DNA of 64,000 bases from Streptomyces scabiei 87.22 (lineage in GTDB: Bacteria > Actinomycetota > Actinomycetes > Streptomycetales > Streptomycetaceae), in NCBI RefSeq assembly GCF_000091305.1, contig NC_013929.1, positions 8,742,001 to 8,806,000 on the forward strand, written 5' to 3'. Made by a program: the position numbers and the translations under genes. Of the stretch, positions 17,207 through 26,650 are shown piece by piece. Under the pieces are notes generated by a model. That model was not told the origin of the DNA and did no database searches. It saw nothing but the letters and a program-made list of their open reading frames with translations. Numbering within the stretch: position 1 is the first letter of the stretch; every line of letters begins with the position of its first letter.

Positions 17207-18427
17207 TCACGGCGAGGCGGGCGACCGCGGGGAGCGAAGCACGAGCAGGGTGATCTCGCTGGGCGCGAAGACACGGAACGGAGGACCCCAGAAGCCGGTG
17301 CCGCGGCTGGTGTAGAGGAGAGTGCGGGCTCCGTGATGGCTGAGTCCGGCGAGGGCGGGCTGGTCGAGGCGGACCAGGTGGTGGAAGGGCCAGATCTGAC
17401 CGCCGTGGGTGTGCCCGGAGAGCTGGAGGTCGACGCCGGCGGCCGCCGCCCGGTCGACGAACTTGGGCTGGTGGGCCAGCAGCAGGACCGGCAGGCCGGG
17501 GTCGGCACCGTCCAGGGCTCCGGCGAGGTGGGCACGGTGGCCCGCCAGGCCGGAGGACTCGGCGGTGACGTCGTCCACGCCGGCGACCACGAGCGTGTCG
17601 CCTCCGCGTTCGAGCAGCAGATGACGGTTGCGCAGCGGCTCCCAGCCCAGCTCGTCCATCAGATCGACCCAGCCCTGGGCCTCGCTGTAGTACTCGTGGT
17701 TGCCGGTGACGTACACCCGGGCCCGGGTCGCCCGCACGGTACCGAGCGGGAGGGCCTGGGCACGGCGGCGTTCGGCCGTGCCGTCCGCGATGTCGCCGGT
17801 GTGACAGACCAGATCGGCGTCCAGGGTGTTCACCGTCTCGCACACCCGTGCCGACCAACGGGCGCGATCGAGCGGGCCGTAGTGGGTGTCGGTGATGAGG
17901 ACGACGCGCGTCCCGTCCAACCCGGCTCCCAGCCGCGGCAGCGGCACGTCGAGCCGGCGCACACGTGGCACGCGGCGGGCCTCGGCGTATCCCCAGGCCA
18001 GCAGGACGGCGGCCGAGCCGACGACGGCCCAGGTGACGATCCGGGCCCGGTCCTGGCCGTCCCCGACGCCGGCCACGCGCAGCGCGAGCCGCAGCAGGAT
18101 CCCGAGCAGCACGGACCAGGTGAACAGCACCCAGCTGACGCCCAGCAGGGTGCCACCCACGATCTCCGTCCGGTCCCGTGGGCGCCGGCCGTGGCTGCGT
18201 GCCATCGCCAGTGGCATACCGACGAGACCGAGGACGAACACGACGGTGCCGACGAGCGCGACGGGCAGCGGCCAGCGCTGGCCGGCGTGCAGCAGCACCC
18301 AGCAGGGCACGGCCCACAGCAGGACGGGAGCGACCAGGGGGAGGTACCGCATCAGACGGTGCAGCAGGCTCGGCGGAGGAGCCTGCGCCGCGCCTTCGGC
18401 GGCTCGGGTGTCGCTGGTGTCACTCAC
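17207..18427 (-). CDS. Membrane-anchored metallophosphoesterase (YkuE/YaeI-like)
   Basis: A 406-residue protein. The first 150 residues contain about four membrane helices (LPLVAPVLLWAVPCWVLLHA, VALVGTVVFVLGLVGMPLA, GTLLGVSWVLFTWSVLLGIL and WAVVGSAAVLLAWGY). A calcineurin-like phosphoesterase domain follows with the full metal-ligand set: ITDTHYG, HTGDIADG, VTGNHEYY, LLAHQP and SGHTHGG. Related proteins act on lipid-linked or nucleotide phosphodiesters at the membrane; the substrate is not evident here. It appears monocistronic and convergent with the esterase gene. Confidence 0.88.
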   Translation of the reverse strand: MSDTSDTRAAEGAAQAPPPSLLHRLMRYLPLVAPVLLWAVPCWVLLHAGQRWPLPVALVGTVVFVLGLVGMPLAMARSHGRRPRDRTEIVGGTLLGVSWVLFTWSVLLGILLRLALRVAGVGDGQDRARIVTWAVVGSAAVLLAWGYAEARRVPRVRRLDVPLPRLGAGLDGTRVVLITDTHYGPLDRARWSARVCETVNTLDADLVCHTGDIADGTAERRRAQALPLGTVRATRARVYVTGNHEYYSEAQGWVDLMDELGWEPLRNRHLLLERGGDTLVVAGVDDVTAESSGLAGHRAHLAGALDGADPGLPVLLLAHQPKFVDRAAAAGVDLQLSGHTHGGQIWPFHHLVRLDQPALAGLSHHGARTLLYTSRGTGFWGPPFRVFAPSEITLLVLRSPRSPASP

Positions 18428-18576
18428 GCTTCCCCCTGCCGGCCCGGACCGTTGTCCCCGCAGGGTATCCGGTCAGCGCCGGGCGGCCCCGGTGACCGTC
18501 ACGGGCGAGGCCGTGCGCGAGCACCGGGCGGACACCGGGACGCGGAAACGTGGTGTGCGAAGGCGACACCACCAGG

Positions 18577-18619
18577 TAACGTCTTGCTCATGTTCTTCCA
18601 GACGCAGATGTACGAGTGA
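18577..18619 (+). other. Possible leaderless 9-codon upstream ORF (MFFQTQMYE)
   Basis: An ATG at 18590 opens a 9-residue peptide MFFQTQMYE ending at 18619. A -10-like TAACGT at 18577-18582 places a transcription start at or next to the ATG, the arrangement of leaderless Streptomyces transcripts. It lies 95 bases before the DUF6243 gene and could be its leader peptide. Confidence 0.35.
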
Positions 18620-18714
18620 GAGCGTGACGGGCCCCTGCTGACGTCCTGCGACGTCGCCGCGCCCGTCCCCACCGAGGAATCCGCGGATCACCGCACACCC
18701 TTCAGGGAGAACCC

Positions 18715-18924
18715 GTGAGCAAGAACATCAACAACCCCGTGGGCATGGGCGGCGGCCAGCGCAAGAAGCTGTCCCGCGCCGAACGGCAGAACAACGGCCC
18801 GCACCGCAACCTCGACCGCCAGAACGCCGCCGCGCAGAAGGCGGAGCTGGTGCGCAAGATGCGCGAGAAGGCGGACACGGACGAGAGCGCCGGGCAGACG
18901 GACGACACCACCGCACAGAGCTGA
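18715..18924 (+). CDS. DUF6243 family small basic protein
   Basis: A 69-residue protein from GTG 18715 with CAGGGAGAA as ribosome-binding site. It is highly charged and has no membrane segment: MSKNINNPVGMGGGQRKKLS, then RAERQNNGPHRNLDRQNAAA and a helical KAELVRKMREKA. This is a conserved Streptomyces family of unknown function. The Lys/Arg/Gln/Asn-rich first half suggests nucleic-acid or ribosome contact, but that is only inference. It is followed by a very long terminator hairpin. Confidence 0.85.
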   Translation: MSKNINNPVGMGGGQRKKLSRAERQNNGPHRNLDRQNAAAQKAELVRKMREKADTDESAGQTDDTTAQS

Positions 18925-18946
18925 CGCACCGCCGCCCGGGGCGGCA

Positions 18947-19003
18947 CCGTACGGAGGCAGGGCCCGGACCACGACACGTGGTCCGGGCCCTGCTGCCGTA
19001 CGG
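18947..19003. terminator. 57-bp near-perfect hairpin between convergent genes
   Basis: Two nested stems: outer arms CCGTACGG on each side, a 3-base internal mismatch, then 16-base arms beginning CAGGGCCCGGACCACG around an ACA loop. It separates the convergent DUF6243 and PucR-family genes and should terminate both. Confidence 0.85.
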
Positions 19004-19075
19004 GCGCGGACGATCGGCCGCTTCACCGGCAGACGCACCTCCGCGCGTCGGCGTCGGCCGGGCCGGGACGCCGTG

Positions 19076-20701
19076 TCAGCCGGATCGCAGCACGTCGAGG
19101 GCCGTGAGTGCCACGTGCAGCTCCGTGCGCTGGTCGCCCGATTCGAGGTCGCGGCCGAGGAGACGCTCGATGGTGCGCAGCCGCTGGTACATGGTCTCGC
19201 GGGAGAGGCCGCCCCGACGGGCGGCGGTCGTCTTGTTGCCGGCCGCGTCGAGGTAGTGGCGCAGGGTCGTCAGCAGGTCGGTGCCGTGCTGGGTGTCGTG
19301 GTCGACGAGACGTCGGAGCTGCCGTTCGGTGTACTCCTGGATGCGGGCGTCCTCACGGACGGCGTACAGCAGGCGGCGCAGACCGATGTCGGACAGCTCG
19401 TGGAAGGAGCGGTCCGTCGGCAGGGGCTGACGCGGCGGGGTGGCCTCGGCGACGCGGTCCGCCTCACGGAAGGAGCGGGCGGTCTCGGTGAGGTCCGTGA
19501 CCTCGGAGCCCACGCTCACGACCGCTTCCGGGACCACGCCCAGCACCGAGGCGGACAGCTGCTCGACCAGGGGGCGCCAGGTCCGGGAGGCGCGCAGGGC
19601 CAGCAGGATGCCGAGGCGGTCGGGTGCCAGTTCGCCGACCAGGGCCGTCGCGCCCGCCCTGCTCAGCTCCTGCGACAGACGGGACTCGATCCCGGTCACC
19701 CCTTCCCCCGCGGGCACGTCCACCAAGGTGGCGACGAAGTGGCTGCGATCGGCAGGCAGACCCAGTGCGGAGCACCGGGCGCGGGCGTCGCCCGCGGAGC
19801 GGTGGCGCTGTTCGACGAGGTCGCGCAGGGCGTTCCGGTGCGCCGTGCGCTCCCAGGGCGCGGGGTGGATGAGGCGTGCGACGGTCAGGGCCATCGCGGT
19901 CCTCTCCAGCAGGGTGATCTCCTCCGGCCCGAACGCCGCACCTTCGGTGCGCGCCGGGAGCATGGCCACGCGGCCCCAGCGCTCGCCCTGGTACGCGACG
20001 GAGGCGGTCAGCCAGCCCTCCGGACCGCTCACCGCCGTGCTGTCACCGGCCCCGGTCGCCCGGGAGCGCCGTTCCCAGTCGGCGAGTGCCTCCTCGACCG
20101 TGAGCCCGGACGGCTCGCAGAGCAGGGCCCGGTGCACCAGGTTCTCCAGGACGACCGTCCGCCCGCTCATCTCCGCCGCCGCTCGCACCACGTCCTCAGG
20201 CCCGGCACCGCGCAGCGTCAGGGTGGTGAACGCCTCGTGGATGCGCTGCGTGCGCCGCATCGCCTCCGTCTGGTTGCCGAGCAGGAGCGCGTGCACGACC
20301 TGGGTGACCTCCAGGAAGTTGACGTCCTCGGCCAGGGTGACGAGGGGCAGGCCGCGACGGCGGCAGGCGTCGACGAGGGCGTCCGGCGGCCGGTGGTAGC
20401 GGCGTACGAGTTCGATGACCAGGGCCGCGGCGCCGACGTCGGCGAGTTCGTCGACATACCGGCGCACGCCGGCCGTGTCCTGCGGCAGGGGCATTCCGGT
20501 GGTGAGGACGAGTTCGCCGCCCTTGAGGAACGACGCGGGGTCCGTCAGCTCGGTGATGTGGACCCACCGCACCGGTCGGTCCAGGCCCGACACGCCGGTC
20601 ACGACCCGGGGCAGTCCCGCGGCCAGCACGGGAAGCGCCAGGACATCGGCCACGGTGAGCGGACGGGTGGGCCCCTGACCGGCCGGGTGGTTGTCGTTCA
20701 C
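19076..20701 (-). CDS. PucR family transcriptional regulator
   Basis: The GTG at 20701 (GGAGAG 5 bases upstream) gives 541 residues; the frame stays open further but overlaps the divergent gene. Residues about 15-130 form a PucR N-terminal sensing domain (LTVADVLALPVLAAGLPRVV, then VRWVHITELTDPASFLKGGE). A CdaR GGDEF-like middle follows. The C-terminal PucR helix-turn-helix (about 480-535) reads AAGNKTTAARRGGLSRETMYQRL with IERLLGRDL. Such regulators sense catabolic intermediates and often control purine, GABA or amino-acid degradation genes beside them. It is divergent from the gabT operon, its most likely target. Confidence 0.9.
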   Translation of the reverse strand: MNDNHPAGQGPTRPLTVADVLALPVLAAGLPRVVTGVSGLDRPVRWVHITELTDPASFLKGGELVLTTGMPLPQDTAGVRRYVDELADVGAAALVIELVRRYHRPPDALVDACRRRGLPLVTLAEDVNFLEVTQVVHALLLGNQTEAMRRTQRIHEAFTTLTLRGAGPEDVVRAAAEMSGRTVVLENLVHRALLCEPSGLTVEEALADWERRSRATGAGDSTAVSGPEGWLTASVAYQGERWGRVAMLPARTEGAAFGPEEITLLERTAMALTVARLIHPAPWERTAHRNALRDLVEQRHRSAGDARARCSALGLPADRSHFVATLVDVPAGEGVTGIESRLSQELSRAGATALVGELAPDRLGILLALRASRTWRPLVEQLSASVLGVVPEAVVSVGSEVTDLTETARSFREADRVAEATPPRQPLPTDRSFHELSDIGLRRLLYAVREDARIQEYTERQLRRLVDHDTQHGTDLLTTLRHYLDAAGNKTTAARRGGLSRETMYQRLRTIERLLGRDLESGDQRTELHVALTALDVLRSG

Positions 20702-20953
20702 GGTCTCTCCATGAGGGTCCCTGCTCGAACTCGGCCCGGAGCCCGGGGGAGTGCCCGGCCACTGTGACAAGCCTCTCTGACCTGCGCAAGAGAGGTCCCT
20801 GAGCGATCGGCCCCCGGCGTGTGTGCCGACGAGGCTGACACAACGTCCGGATGTGGCGTCCGGGCCGGACAGATCGCGCGTTGGCGCACCCCGCGCCCGC
20901 CGGGATGCTCGGGAGACCGCAGCAGACGGAGTACCGAGGCCCGGGAGACGAAC
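20702..20953. promoter_or_regulatory. Divergent promoter region of the PucR regulator and gabT operon
   Basis: A 252-base gap holding an inverted repeat CCTCTCT-N10-AGAGAGG at 20772-20795, a candidate operator. The gabT start is preceded by GGGAGACGAAC. Confidence 0.45.
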
Positions 20954-22222
20954 ATGACCGCACTGTCGCCGCACCTTCGCCAGGCCACGCCCGTGGTGGC
21001 GGCCCGGGGTGAGGGCGTCCACCTCTTCGCCGAGGACGGCCGCCGCTACCTCGACTTCACCGCCGGGATCGGTGTCACCAGCACCGGCCACTGCCACCCC
21101 AAGGTCGTGGCGGCGGCCCAGGAGCAGGTGGGCTCGCTGATCCACGGCCAGTACACGACGGTCATGCACGAGCCGCTGCGCCGCCTCGTCGAGAAGCTGG
21201 GCGAGGTTCTCCCCACCGGTCTGGACAGCCTGTTCTTCACCAACTCCGGGAGCGAGGCGGTGGAGGCCGCGCTGCGGCTGGCCCGCCAGGCCACCGGGCG
21301 CCCCAACGTCATCGTCTGTCACGGCGGCTTCCACGGGCGTACGGTCGCCGCCGCGTCCATGACGACCTCCGGCACCCGCTTCCGCTCCGGTTTCTCCCCG
21401 CTGATGAGCGGTGTGGTCGTCACCCCCTTCCCCGCCGCCCACCGCTACGGCTGGGACGAGGAGACCGCGACCCGCTTCGCCCTGAACGAGCTGGACTACA
21501 TCCTCCAGACGATCTCCTCGCCCGCCGACACGGCCGCGATCATCGTCGAGCCGGTCCTCGGGGAGGGCGGCTACGTCCCCGCGAACCGCACCTTCATGGA
21601 GGGCCTGCGGGAGCGCGCCGACCGGCACGGCTTCCTGCTCGTCCTCGACGAGGTGCAGACCGGCGTCGGCCGTACCGGCCGCTTCTGGGGCCACGACCAC
21701 TTCGGTGTCACCCCGGACATCCTCGTCACCGCCAAGGGCCTGGCCAGCGGCTTCCCGCTGTCGGGCATCGCCGCCTCCGAGGAACTGATGGCCAAGGCGT
21801 GGCCCGGCTCGCAGGGCGGCACGTACGGTGCGAACGCCGTCGCCTGCGCCGCTGCCTGCGCCACCCTCGACGTCGTCCGCGAGGAGCGGCTCGTGGAGAA
21901 CGCCGAGGCGATGGGCAAGCGGCTCCGCCACGGTCTGGAGGCGGTCGCCGACCGGACGCCGGGGATCGGCGATGTGCGGGGGCTCGGGCTGATGCTGGCC
22001 ACCGAGTTCGTCACCGAGGACGGCAGTCCCGACCCCGAGACCGCCGCCCGCGTGCAGCGCGCCGCCGTCGACGAGGGCCTGCTCCTGCTGCTGTGCGGCG
22101 CGTGGAACCAGGTCGTGCGGATGATCCCGGCGCTCGTCATCGACGAGGCGGCGGTGGACGAGGGTCTCCGGGCGTGGGCGACCGCGGTCGAGGCCGGCAC
22201 AGCGGGTGCGGCACGGCGATGA
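20954..22222 (+). CDS. gabT: Class III aminotransferase, 4-aminobutyrate aminotransferase-like
   Basis: The ATG at 20954 gives 422 residues, the normal length. Fold-type I PLP features are the phosphate-binding FFTNSGSEAVEAAL, the cofactor-ring aromatic region CHGGFHGRT, Asp232 in LVLDEVQTGVGRTG and the Schiff-base Lys261 in ILVTAKGLASGFPLS. It would move the amino group of GABA or a similar omega-amino acid (for example beta-alanine) to 2-oxoglutarate, giving a semialdehyde. The third gene of the operon is a semialdehyde dehydrogenase, so the pair fits an omega-amino acid to dicarboxylate route. Its stop overlaps the next start as ATGA. Confidence 0.87.
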   Translation: MTALSPHLRQATPVVAARGEGVHLFAEDGRRYLDFTAGIGVTSTGHCHPKVVAAAQEQVGSLIHGQYTTVMHEPLRRLVEKLGEVLPTGLDSLFFTNSGSEAVEAALRLARQATGRPNVIVCHGGFHGRTVAAASMTTSGTRFRSGFSPLMSGVVVTPFPAAHRYGWDEETATRFALNELDYILQTISSPADTAAIIVEPVLGEGGYVPANRTFMEGLRERADRHGFLLVLDEVQTGVGRTGRFWGHDHFGVTPDILVTAKGLASGFPLSGIAASEELMAKAWPGSQGGTYGANAVACAAACATLDVVREERLVENAEAMGKRLRHGLEAVADRTPGIGDVRGLGLMLATEFVTEDGSPDPETAARVQRAAVDEGLLLLLCGAWNQVVRMIPALVIDEAAVDEGLRAWATAVEAGTAGAARR

Positions 22223-25113
22223 GCGACACCACCACGGCCCTGGAGCTTCTGGTCGCGCGGCTCGCCGAGACCGCGCCCGGCCTGCGGGTGGAGACCGGCC
22301 CCGGCACCACCGGGCCCTACGCCTACGACGCCTCCAACTACCGGGTCCCGCCGCGGGCCGTGGTGTTCCCCCGCAGCGCCGAGGACGTCGTCGCGGTCGT
22401 GCGGGCCTGCCGCGAGGCGGGGGTCCCGGTCACCCCGCGGGGTGGCGGCACCAGCATGGCGGGCAACGCCGTCGGACCCGGTGTCGTGCTGGACCTCTCG
22501 CGGTCCATGAACCGGATCCTGGACATCGATGCCGAGGCGCGTACCGCGCGCGTCGAGGCCGGAGTGGTCCTGGACGCGCTGCGGTCCGCCGCCGCCCTGC
22601 ACGGGCTCACCTTCGGTTCCGACCCGTCCTCGCACAGCCGCTGCACCCTCGGCGGCATGATCGGCAACGACGCGTGCGGCAACCGGTCGGTGCGCGACGG
22701 GCGTACCGGCGGTCACGTCGAGGCGCTGGAGATCGTGACGGCCGACGGCGTGCGGGCCGTCGCCGACCACGCCGGACTGCACCCGGTGGACCCCCGGGAC
22801 GCCGGACCCGTCGCCCGCCTGGAAGCGGACGTACGCCGGCTGATCGCGGACAACCTGGGGCCGATCCGGACCGAGCTGGGCCGTATCCCGCGTCAGGTCT
22901 CCGGCTACCAGCTGCAGCACCTGCTGCCCGAGCACGGCTTCGACATGGCCCGTGCGCTGGTGGGCACCGAAGGCTCCTGTGCGGTCGTCACCGCGGCGAC
23001 GGTCCGCCTCGTGGCGACCGCACAGGCCTGCGCCCTGCTCACCCTCGGCTATGACGACGTGGTCGACGCCGCCGAGGACGTCCCCGAGATCCTGCGCTGG
23101 AACCCCTCCGCCGTGGAGGGCATGGACGAGGCGATCGTCGCCACCATGCGCGCCCGGCGCGGTCCGGACTCCGTCACCGGCCTTCCCGAGGGCCGTGCCT
23201 GGCTCTACGTCGAACTCGAAGGCGACGACCACGCCGAGGTGGGCCGCCGCGCGGCGGAACTGCTGGCCGCACTCGAGGCGCGGGGCCGGACGACCGGTGG
23301 CCGTGTCGTGGAGTCCCCCGCCGAGCGACGCTCGTTGTGGCGGGTCCGTGAGGACGGGGCGGGGCTCGCCGCCCGGCTCGTTGACGGCGGCGAGTCCTGG
23401 CCCGGCTGGGAGGACGCGGCCGTCGCCCCGCAGGACCTGGCCGCCTACCTGCGCGACTTCCGCAAGCTGCTGGCCTCGCACGAGCTGACCGGCGTGCTGT
23501 ACGGACACTTCGGCGCGGGCTGCGTCCACGTCCGCATCGACTTCGACCTCGCCACGGACGCGGGACGGGCCGCCACCCGCGGGTTCCTCACGGAGGCAGC
23601 GGCCCTGGTCGTCGAGCACGGCGGCACCCTGTCCGGTGAGCACGGCGACGGACGGGCGCGCGGCGAACTGCTGCAGGTCATGTACAGCCACCGGATGATC
23701 CGGACGTTCGCCGCCTTCAAGGAGGTCTTCGACCCGGAGGGGCTCCTCAACCCCGGCGTCATCGTCGCCCCGGCCGCCCTCGACGCCGACCTGGCGCTGC
23801 ACACCCCGTCGACGGTGCTGCCCGTCGAGACCCTCTTCTCCTTCCCCCACGACGAGGACGGCTTCGCGGGAGCGGTACGCCGCTGTGTCGGAGTCGGCCG
23901 GTGCCGCAGCGACGCCGGCGGCGTGATGTGCCCGAGCTACCGGGCCACGGGGGAGGAGAACGCCTCGACGCGGGGCCGGGCCCGTCTGCTCCAGGAGATG
24001 GTGCGGGGCGGAACCGTCCAGGACGGCTGGCGCTCCACGGAGGTACGGGACGCCCTCGACCTGTGCCTGTCCTGCAAGGCGTGCTCCAGCGACTGCCCGG
24101 TCGGCGTCGACATGGCCACGTACAAGGCGGAGTTCCTGCACCAGCACTACAAGGGAAGGCTCCGGCCCCGCTCCCACTACTCGCTGGGCTGGCTCCCCCT
24201 GACGTCCAGGCTCGTCGGCCACATGGCCCGCCCGGTGAACGCGCTGCTGCGCGGACCCGTCGGGAAGCTGCTCGCGCGCCTCGGCGGGGTCACCACCAAG
24301 CGCCGGATCCCGGCCTTCGCCTCCCGCCGCGCGGTGCGCCGGGCCCTGCGGGCGTCGAGGACCGGCGAACCGGCGAAGACGCTGCTGTTCGTGGACAGCT
24401 TCACCCGCGCCTTCCGCCCCGAGGTGGCCGGGGCCGCGAGCCGCGTACTCGCCGACGCCGGCATCCCCTGCACGGCCGAGGACGACCTGTGCTGCGGCCT
24501 GACCTGGGTGAGCACCGGACAGCTGTCCCTGGCTCGCCGCATCATGGCCCGTACGGTCGCCCGTCTCGACAACGGCGACGACCGGCCCGTCGTCGTGGCC
24601 GAGCCCAGCTGCGCCGCCGCCCTCAAGCGGGACGTGCCCGAACTGCTCGGCACCGAGGCCGCCCGCCGCGTCGCGGCCCGCGTCCACACCCTCACCGGAG
24701 CCCTGACCGATCTCGCCGCACCGGGCTGGACGCCCCCGGAACTGCCGGACGACGTGCTCCTGCAGACCCACTGCCACGAGTACGCCACCTTCAAGGGCCG
24801 CCACCCCCGCGACCTGCTCGGCCGCCTCGGTGTACGCAAGGTCGACGAGGCCGAGGGCTGTTGCGGGCTCGCCGGGAACTTCGGCTTCGAGGAAGAGCAC
24901 TACGACACCTCGATGGCCGTCGCGGATCTGGCCCTGAAGCCGCGCCTCGACGGCATCACGCCCGACACCCCGGCCGTCGTCGTGGCCGACGGCTTCAGCT
25001 GCGCCACCCAGATCGACCACCTCGCCGGTGACCGGGGTGTTCGTGCCCTGCACCTCGCGGAACTGCTCGACCCCGCTGCCGACCGACCCGGACGACCAGG
25101 AGAGAACTCATGA
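22219..25113 (+). CDS. FAD-binding and (Fe-S)-binding dehydrogenase (GlcD-GlcF fusion type)
   Basis: The ATG at 22219 gives 964 residues. The N-terminal half is an FAD_binding_4/FAD-oxidase C protein with PRGGGTSMAGNAVGPG, GNDACGNRSV and GEHGDGRARGELL. From about residue 556 there are two Cys-rich [4Fe-4S] motifs (CVGVGRCRS-N4-MCPS and CLSCKACSSDCPVG at about 615). Two CCG domains follow (DDLCCGLTW and AEGCCGLAGNFGF). Proteins of this build oxidise D-2-hydroxy acids such as D-lactate, D-2-hydroxyglutarate or glycolate and pass electrons to the quinone pool. Placed between gabT and gabD it may oxidise a hydroxy acid made from the semialdehyde. It is coupled to both neighbours by 4-base overlaps. 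Confidence 0.9.
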   Translation: MSDTTTALELLVARLAETAPGLRVETGPGTTGPYAYDASNYRVPPRAVVFPRSAEDVVAVVRACREAGVPVTPRGGGTSMAGNAVGPGVVLDLSRSMNRILDIDAEARTARVEAGVVLDALRSAAALHGLTFGSDPSSHSRCTLGGMIGNDACGNRSVRDGRTGGHVEALEIVTADGVRAVADHAGLHPVDPRDAGPVARLEADVRRLIADNLGPIRTELGRIPRQVSGYQLQHLLPEHGFDMARALVGTEGSCAVVTAATVRLVATAQACALLTLGYDDVVDAAEDVPEILRWNPSAVEGMDEAIVATMRARRGPDSVTGLPEGRAWLYVELEGDDHAEVGRRAAELLAALEARGRTTGGRVVESPAERRSLWRVREDGAGLAARLVDGGESWPGWEDAAVAPQDLAAYLRDFRKLLASHELTGVLYGHFGAGCVHVRIDFDLATDAGRAATRGFLTEAAALVVEHGGTLSGEHGDGRARGELLQVMYSHRMIRTFAAFKEVFDPEGLLNPGVIVAPAALDADLALHTPSTVLPVETLFSFPHDEDGFAGAVRRCVGVGRCRSDAGGVMCPSYRATGEENASTRGRARLLQEMVRGGTVQDGWRSTEVRDALDLCLSCKACSSDCPVGVDMATYKAEFLHQHYKGRLRPRSHYSLGWLPLTSRLVGHMARPVNALLRGPVGKLLARLGGVTTKRRIPAFASRRAVRRALRASRTGEPAKTLLFVDSFTRAFRPEVAGAASRVLADAGIPCTAEDDLCCGLTWVSTGQLSLARRIMARTVARLDNGDDRPVVVAEPSCAAALKRDVPELLGTEAARRVAARVHTLTGALTDLAAPGWTPPELPDDVLLQTHCHEYATFKGRHPRDLLGRLGVRKVDEAEGCCGLAGNFGFEEEHYDTSMAVADLALKPRLDGITPDTPAVVVADGFSCATQIDHLAGDRGVRALHLAELLDPAADRPGRPGENS

Positions 25114-26549
25114 CCGACACGCCCACGCAGTTGTTCATCGGCGGCGCCTGGGTGGACGCCGCGGACGGTGCCACCCTGCCCGTCGACGACCCCGCCACCG
25201 GCGAGATCCTCTGCCACGTCGCCGACGCCGGCGCCAAGGACGCCATGCTCGCCGAGGAAGCGGCCGTCGCCGCCCAGCAGGAGTGGGCGCGTACGGCGCC
25301 CCGGGCCCGCAGCGAGATCCTGCGCCGCGCCTACGAGATCATCATCGAGCGCACCGACGAACTGGCCCACCTGATGACGGCCGAGATGGGCAAGCCGCTC
25401 GCCGAGGCCAGGGGCGAGGTGGCGTACGCGGCGGAGTTCTTCCGCTGGTTCTCCGAGGAGGCCGTGCGCATCGACGGCGGCTCGGGTGTCCTGCCGGACG
25501 GCCGCAACCGGATGCTGCTCTCCCGCCGCCCGGTCGGCCCCTGCCTGCTGATCACCCCGTGGAACTTCCCGCTGGCCATGGGCACCCGCAAGATCGGCCC
25601 GGCGGTCGCGGCCGGCTGCACGATGGTGCTCAAGCCCGCCCCGCAGACCCCTCTGTCCAGCCTGGCTCTCGCCGCGATCCTGAAGGAGGCCGGGCTGCCG
25701 GACGGTGTGCTGAACGTCGTCACCACCTCCCGTGCGGGGGAGGTGTGCGAACCGCTCCTGCGCGGCGGGCGGATCCGCAAGCTGTCGTTCACCGGTTCCA
25801 CGGCCGTGGGGCAGCTGCTCCTGGCCCAGAGCGCGGAGGCGGTCGTGCGGACCTCGATGGAGCTGGGCGGGAACGCGCCGTTCGTCGTCTTCGAGGACGC
25901 GGATCTCGACAAGGCCGTGGACGGCGCGATGGTCGCCAAGATGCGCAACATGGGAGAGGCGTGCACGGCGGCCAACCGCTTCTTCGTGCACCGGTCCGTG
26001 GCGGAGGAGTTCGGACGCCGGCTGGCCGAGCGCATGGGGGCGCTCGTCGTGGGCCCCGGCACCCGGGACGGCGTCGACGTCGGTCCGCTCATCGACCGGA
26101 CCGGGCGGGCCAAGGTGGAGGAGCTGGTCGCCGACGCCGTGGGGCGCGGGGCGCGGGTGCTCGTCGGCGGCCGTACGCCCGAGGGGCCGGGCTGCTTCTA
26201 CCCGCCGACCGTGCTGGCCGACGTCGATCCCGGCAGTCGTCTGATGGACACGGAGATCTTCGGCCCGGTCGCGGCGATCCTCACCTTCGACGACGAGGAC
26301 GAGGTGCTCCGCCGGGCCAACGACACTCCCTGGGGCCTGGTCGGTTACGTCTTCACCGAGCGCCTCGACCGTGCCCTGCGCGTCAGCGAGCGGCTGGAGG
26401 TCGGCATGGTCGGGCTCAACACGGGCCTCGTCTCCAACCCGGCCGCACCTTTCGGCGGCGTCAAGCAGTCCGGTCTCGGGCGGGAGGGCGGCCGGGTCGG
26501 GATCGACGAGTTCCTGGAGTACCAGTACCTCGCGGTCCCCGTGGGCTGA
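25110..26549 (+). CDS. gabD: NAD(P)-dependent succinate-semialdehyde dehydrogenase-like
   Basis: A 479-residue aldehyde dehydrogenase. The Rossmann part has LLITPWNFPLAMGTRKIGPA and LKPAPQTPLSS, the general base is Glu251 in MELGGNAPF, and the nucleophile is Cys285 in GEACTAANRFF. The C-terminal MVGLNTGLVSNPAAPFGGVK and SGLGREGG are typical of the SSADH subgroup. It would oxidise succinate or malonate semialdehyde from the aminotransferase to the acid. The start overlaps the preceding stop (ATGA); GGAGAG upstream is the ribosome-binding site. Confidence 0.9.
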   Translation: MTDTPTQLFIGGAWVDAADGATLPVDDPATGEILCHVADAGAKDAMLAEEAAVAAQQEWARTAPRARSEILRRAYEIIIERTDELAHLMTAEMGKPLAEARGEVAYAAEFFRWFSEEAVRIDGGSGVLPDGRNRMLLSRRPVGPCLLITPWNFPLAMGTRKIGPAVAAGCTMVLKPAPQTPLSSLALAAILKEAGLPDGVLNVVTTSRAGEVCEPLLRGGRIRKLSFTGSTAVGQLLLAQSAEAVVRTSMELGGNAPFVVFEDADLDKAVDGAMVAKMRNMGEACTAANRFFVHRSVAEEFGRRLAERMGALVVGPGTRDGVDVGPLIDRTGRAKVEELVADAVGRGARVLVGGRTPEGPGCFYPPTVLADVDPGSRLMDTEIFGPVAAILTFDDEDEVLRRANDTPWGLVGYVFTERLDRALRVSERLEVGMVGLNTGLVSNPAAPFGGVKQSGLGREGGRVGIDEFLEYQYLAVPVG

Positions 26550-26650
26550 CGGCGGCCATGCCCTCGCCCCAGCCGTCCCCTCTCCTCGGCCATGGCCGCT
26601 CCTCCACCGAGGTCGCGGCCACCGGTTCTCCAGTCCAGGCAAGGAAGAAC

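Noticed and set aside
16787..18619. A 610-codon plus-strand frame
   Set aside because: It crosses the esterase end, a strong terminator and the metallophosphoesterase gene in antisense.
21571..25053. A 1160-codon open frame on the minus strand
   Set aside because: It is antisense to gabT and the FAD/Fe-S dehydrogenase, both of which have full motif sets. Its translation is low-complexity, a result of high GC.
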